Origin: Pseudomonadota bacterium | Lineage (GTDB): Bacteria; Pseudomonadota; Gammaproteobacteria; Pseudomonadales; Oceanobacteraceae | NCBI GenBank assembly: GCA_023399105.1 | Contig: JAEWQT010000037.1 | Location: forward strand, 1-8,724 | Direction: 5' to 3' | DNA length: 8,724 nt | Part shown: one piece after another, positions 6,659 through 8,724 of the stretch | Layout: every line of letters starts with the position of its first letter | How positions within the stretch are numbered: position 1 is the first letter of the stretch | Notes under the pieces: model-generated | What the model saw: only the letters and a program-made list of their open reading frames with translations | Told to the model about the DNA's origin: nothing | Database searches by the model: none | Made by a program: the position numbers and the translations under genes

Positions 6659-7462
6659 TTAAGGGCGGTATTCTACCTCAAGATTGGCGCGCACCGGCGC
6701 ACCGACGGGGAAATACAGAATAAAGGCTTTCACATCCGGGTCAGCAATACTGATGAGGCTTTCGTAAAAAGCCACTGCCTTCCAGGTCGCTTCGGTCAAC
6801 TGCCGCTCCACCTGCGGTATAAAATGCAGTGGCTTCAGATCGGCATCCAGCGCAATCAGCGCCAGTGGTGCATCCGTATCACGCAGGCGCAGCCGCAATA
6901 CCGGATCAACGTCACCACGGCGCTGCTCCGCAAGACGGAAATACCAGGCCGGACGTTCACCATTACGGGTCAGTAAAGGTGCTGACAAGTCCGCCCGACT
7001 GAACAATACCGGCTTGAATGCCTGCAGGCGCTCCTGAAAATAAGCCTGATATAACTGGCAGCAACCGGAAGTCCGTACCGCATCCGCCACGCGCCAATCC
7101 GGCAACAGCGTATGATCCGACACCTGCACATCTGCATCCTCAGCAGCCGCCTGCGCTTCATCCGATGGCTGTGGAATGGTTTCGTAGCGCAGCCGCCCTT
7201 CGGCATCAATCCAGGTGTAAAACGGTGGCTGCTCACGCCGTAAACGCTCTTGTTCAGCAGCGAATTCGTCTTCAGTCAGATAGGTATCTTCTGCCACAGA
7301 GGAAGATTTTTGCCCGGTGGCTTGCGGCGTTTTTTGGCTTTTTTTACTTTCCGACTCAGATTTAAGCGTATTGTGAATACGCCCTTCAGCATCAATCCAG
7401 GTGAAATATTCCGGCTCTGCCTGAGCGCTGTTAACGCCCAGCCAGAACAAGAAAAAAACCAT
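6659..7462 (-). CDS. Secreted protein with two DUF4124-like repeats and a MalM-like C-terminal half
   Basis: The ATG at 7462 shares its A with the stop of the FadL gene (TGATG), which indicates translational coupling. The 267-residue product begins with a short hydrophobic signal (MVFFLFWLGVNSAQA, cleavage likely after AQA), although its n-region has no Lys or Arg. Two near-identical motifs follow, YFTWIDAEGRIH (19-30) and FYTWIDAEGRLR (81-92), both of DUF4124 type (consensus roughly YxWxDxxGxxHY). They are separated by a charged, low-complexity linker. From about 130 on, a CC pair (134-135), an RPAWYFRL strand, LALIALDADLKPLHF (200-214) and VKAFILYF (244-251) resemble my memory of MalM-family periplasmic proteins. 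That match is tentative. The longer frame up to 7552 would overlap the FadL gene by about 90 bp and has no signal at its N-terminus. It probably acts in the periplasm beside the transporter; its function is unknown. Confidence 0.78.
   Translation of the reverse strand: MVFFLFWLGVNSAQAEPEYFTWIDAEGRIHNTLKSESESKKSQKTPQATGQKSSSVAEDTYLTEDEFAAEQERLRREQPPFYTWIDAEGRLRYETIPQPSDEAQAAAEDADVQVSDHTLLPDWRVADAVRTSGCCQLYQAYFQERLQAFKPVLFSRADLSAPLLTRNGERPAWYFRLAEQRRGDVDPVLRLRLRDTDAPLALIALDADLKPLHFIPQVERQLTEATWKAVAFYESLISIADPDVKAFILYFPVGAPVRANLEVEYRP
7195..7220. repeat. Direct repeat, copy 2 (codes for the TWIDAEGR motif)
   Basis: This 26-bp segment matches 7381-7406 at 24 of 26 positions. The copies are 186 bp (62 codons) apart and in frame. 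It encodes the second DUF4124-like motif of the secreted protein. The third-position identity exceeds what protein conservation needs. Confidence 0.75.
7381..7406. repeat. Direct repeat, copy 1 (codes for the TWIDAEGR motif)
   Basis: This is the partner of 7195-7220 and encodes the first DUF4124-like motif, just after the signal peptide. The near-identity suggests recent internal duplication or gene conversion between the two motifs. Confidence 0.75.
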
Positions 7463-8724
7463 CAGAATTTGGTGCGGAAACTGATACCTGCCGCACCGAT
7501 GGTCAGCTTGGTTTCGACGTTGAGGCCGGGGTACGGATTGGTCACAGTACATGTCAGACAGTTTCGGTTAATGGAGTCACTGGAGTTCGGGTATTCACCG
7601 GTTGCATCCGCACCTTGCGGGTCAGCCAGAATCACCTCTTCAGACTGCATGAAACTCAGGGATAAATCCACCACGGTATCTTTATCCCACTGGTAGCCCA
7701 TACCGATACTGTACAAATTGGCATCACCCAGTGGTGCCTGCACACTGCGGCGATCATCCGGAATTGACGACTTACGCGGTTCATAGCCCATGCGTAACTG
7801 AATTCGGGAGTTCAGATCGTATTGCAAACCAACGCCATAACTCCAGACACTCTTATACCCCAACGGCATGGTCAGGCTGTTGTCGGTTACAATTTCCGGC
7901 GCCAGTAGTTTGGCCATACTCAGGAAGCTGACGTTACGGTCGAACTCGAAACGCAACGCATCCCACTTGTCAAAGTCGGTCCAGCCAGCATCCACGTTCA
8001 ACTGATATTTTTCCAGGAAACGCAATTTAATACCGGCCTGAAAATGCTGCGGATAAGTCAGGCGAACCGACACATTTCCCGCCTCACGCTTAACCCCGGT
8101 CGGCAGCGAAAAAATAGCGCCGCCAATAGCACCCACAATAGAAGAACGGAAGGTGCGGAAGAAATCGGCAAAATCGTCGGTATATTCCAGTTCAAAAGAG
8201 CCTTTCAGGTGTGCTTTGGCTTCACTCTGATACCCAAGCCCCAGGGCAAACCAATCGGTCGGCTCCCACAACAAGCCCAGGTTGTAAGATGGCGACAGGG
8301 TTTCTTCGGTTAAAATCTGCAGTTCACCGATATCCTTGAACGGACCAACGCTGCCACCACAGAGCGTAATAATCGGCGCCAGCGGATCATTACCGGTTGA
8401 ATTACCATTTTCATCAAAACAACCAAAAGCGCCCTGTAGCTCTTCCAATACACCAATCAACATATTCGGCGCCCGCACATCCTGATTAACCGCCACGGCC
8501 TGATGTGAAAATAAGAAGCTGGCACCCAGAGACAACTGATCATTAACCTTGTAACCAAAAGACGGCGAGAAATAGGTAAAACGCTGCAGCGCCACTTCAC
8601 GCGCCTGATAACGACCGGCATCATCACTTTCTTTGGCGAAACCGGCCGCCATCGGCGCATAAGCCGCATTGGCAAAGGTGAACTTTGAACCCGCCGGCTG
8701 AATGGATACGCCACCGGTTGGTAA
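7462..8724 (-). CDS. FadL/OmpP1/TodX-family outer-membrane transporter, 5' end missing
   Basis: The last 420 residues are in the window; the signal peptide, the hatch and the first strands lie beyond the right edge. The frame is open to the edge, with TTA as its first complete codon at 8724. Family hallmarks include LSPSYNLGLLWEPTDWFALG (143-162 of the visible part) followed by a YQSE strand. Others are YPQHFQAGIKLRF (224-236), a GWTDFDKWD strand and LQLRMGY-like (307-314) in IQLRMGYEP. LYSIGMGYQW (337-346) and a C-terminal strand ending in Phe, as in outer-membrane barrels, complete the set. FadL proteins move long-chain fatty acids, alkanes or aromatics across the outer membrane by lateral diffusion. 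The substrate cannot be deduced here. Two cysteine pairs (C102/C122 and C389/C392) lie in likely loops. The gene heads a cassette with the coupled secreted protein and a hydrolase. P. aeruginosa has several FadL homologues, one near its ppsA locus as I recall. Confidence 0.92.
   Translation of the reverse strand, partial: LPTGGVSIQPAGSKFTFANAAYAPMAAGFAKESDDAGRYQAREVALQRFTYFSPSFGYKVNDQLSLGASFLFSHQAVAVNQDVRAPNMLIGVLEELQGAFGCFDENGNSTGNDPLAPIITLCGGSVGPFKDIGELQILTEETLSPSYNLGLLWEPTDWFALGLGYQSEAKAHLKGSFELEYTDDFADFFRTFRSSIVGAIGGAIFSLPTGVKREAGNVSVRLTYPQHFQAGIKLRFLEKYQLNVDAGWTDFDKWDALRFEFDRNVSFLSMAKLLAPEIVTDNSLTMPLGYKSVWSYGVGLQYDLNSRIQLRMGYEPRKSSIPDDRRSVQAPLGDANLYSIGMGYQWDKDTVVDLSLSFMQSEEVILADPQGADATGEYPNSSDSINRNCLTCTVTNPYPGLNVETKLTIGAAGISFRTKF

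Noticed and set aside
7463..7552. Thirty-codon N-terminal extension of the DUF4124/MalM-like protein
   Set aside because: It would overlap the conserved C-terminal strand of the FadL protein and bury the signal peptide. The TGATG overlap gives a better start.

Overview
The window looks like chromosomal DNA of a heterotrophic gammaproteobacterium in the Pseudomonas/Oceanospirillales range. The evidence is the GntR-type regulator leading straight into prpB, the divergent ppsR/ppsA pair, and the order ppsA, alpha/beta hydrolase, rraA. From memory, Pseudomonas aeruginosa has this order at about PA1769-PA1772, with a FadL homologue (PA1764) nearby. The genus cannot be fixed from the sequence alone. 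No tRNA, rRNA, insertion sequence, phage gene or CRISPR array is visible, and coding density is very high.

Layout from left to right: (1) Positions 1-733, minus strand: the first 22 codons of prpB (methylisocitrate lyase) at the window edge, preceded by a GntR/FCD repressor whose stop overlaps the prpB start (ATGA). (2) Positions 734-937: the gntR-prp control region. It holds a sigma70-like promoter flanked by two TTGTATACAA-type operators 74 bp apart, two further half-sites, and the terminator of the next operon. (3) Positions 938-4830, minus strand: a probable operon ppsA, alpha/beta hydrolase, rraA. The ppsA start is best placed at an internal TTG at 4830. (4) Positions 4958-5779, plus strand: ppsR, the kinase/phosphorylase that controls PpsA, divergent from its target. 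(5) Positions 5801-8724, minus strand: a tightly packed cassette of a FadL-family outer-membrane transporter (5' end outside the window), a secreted protein with two DUF4124-like repeats and a MalM-like C-terminal half, and a second alpha/beta hydrolase.

The genes fit growth on lipids, esters and short acids. FadL would admit hydrophobic substrates and the hydrolases could cleave esters. Propionyl-CoA from odd-chain acids would pass through the methylcitrate cycle (prp) to pyruvate and succinate. PpsA, gated by PpsR, would turn pyruvate into phosphoenolpyruvate for gluconeogenesis. This link is inference from gene content.

Most of the window is core metabolism. The least described part is the FadL/DUF4124-MalM-like/hydrolase cassette, and the sharpest regulatory signal is the helically phased operator pair in front of gntR-prpB.
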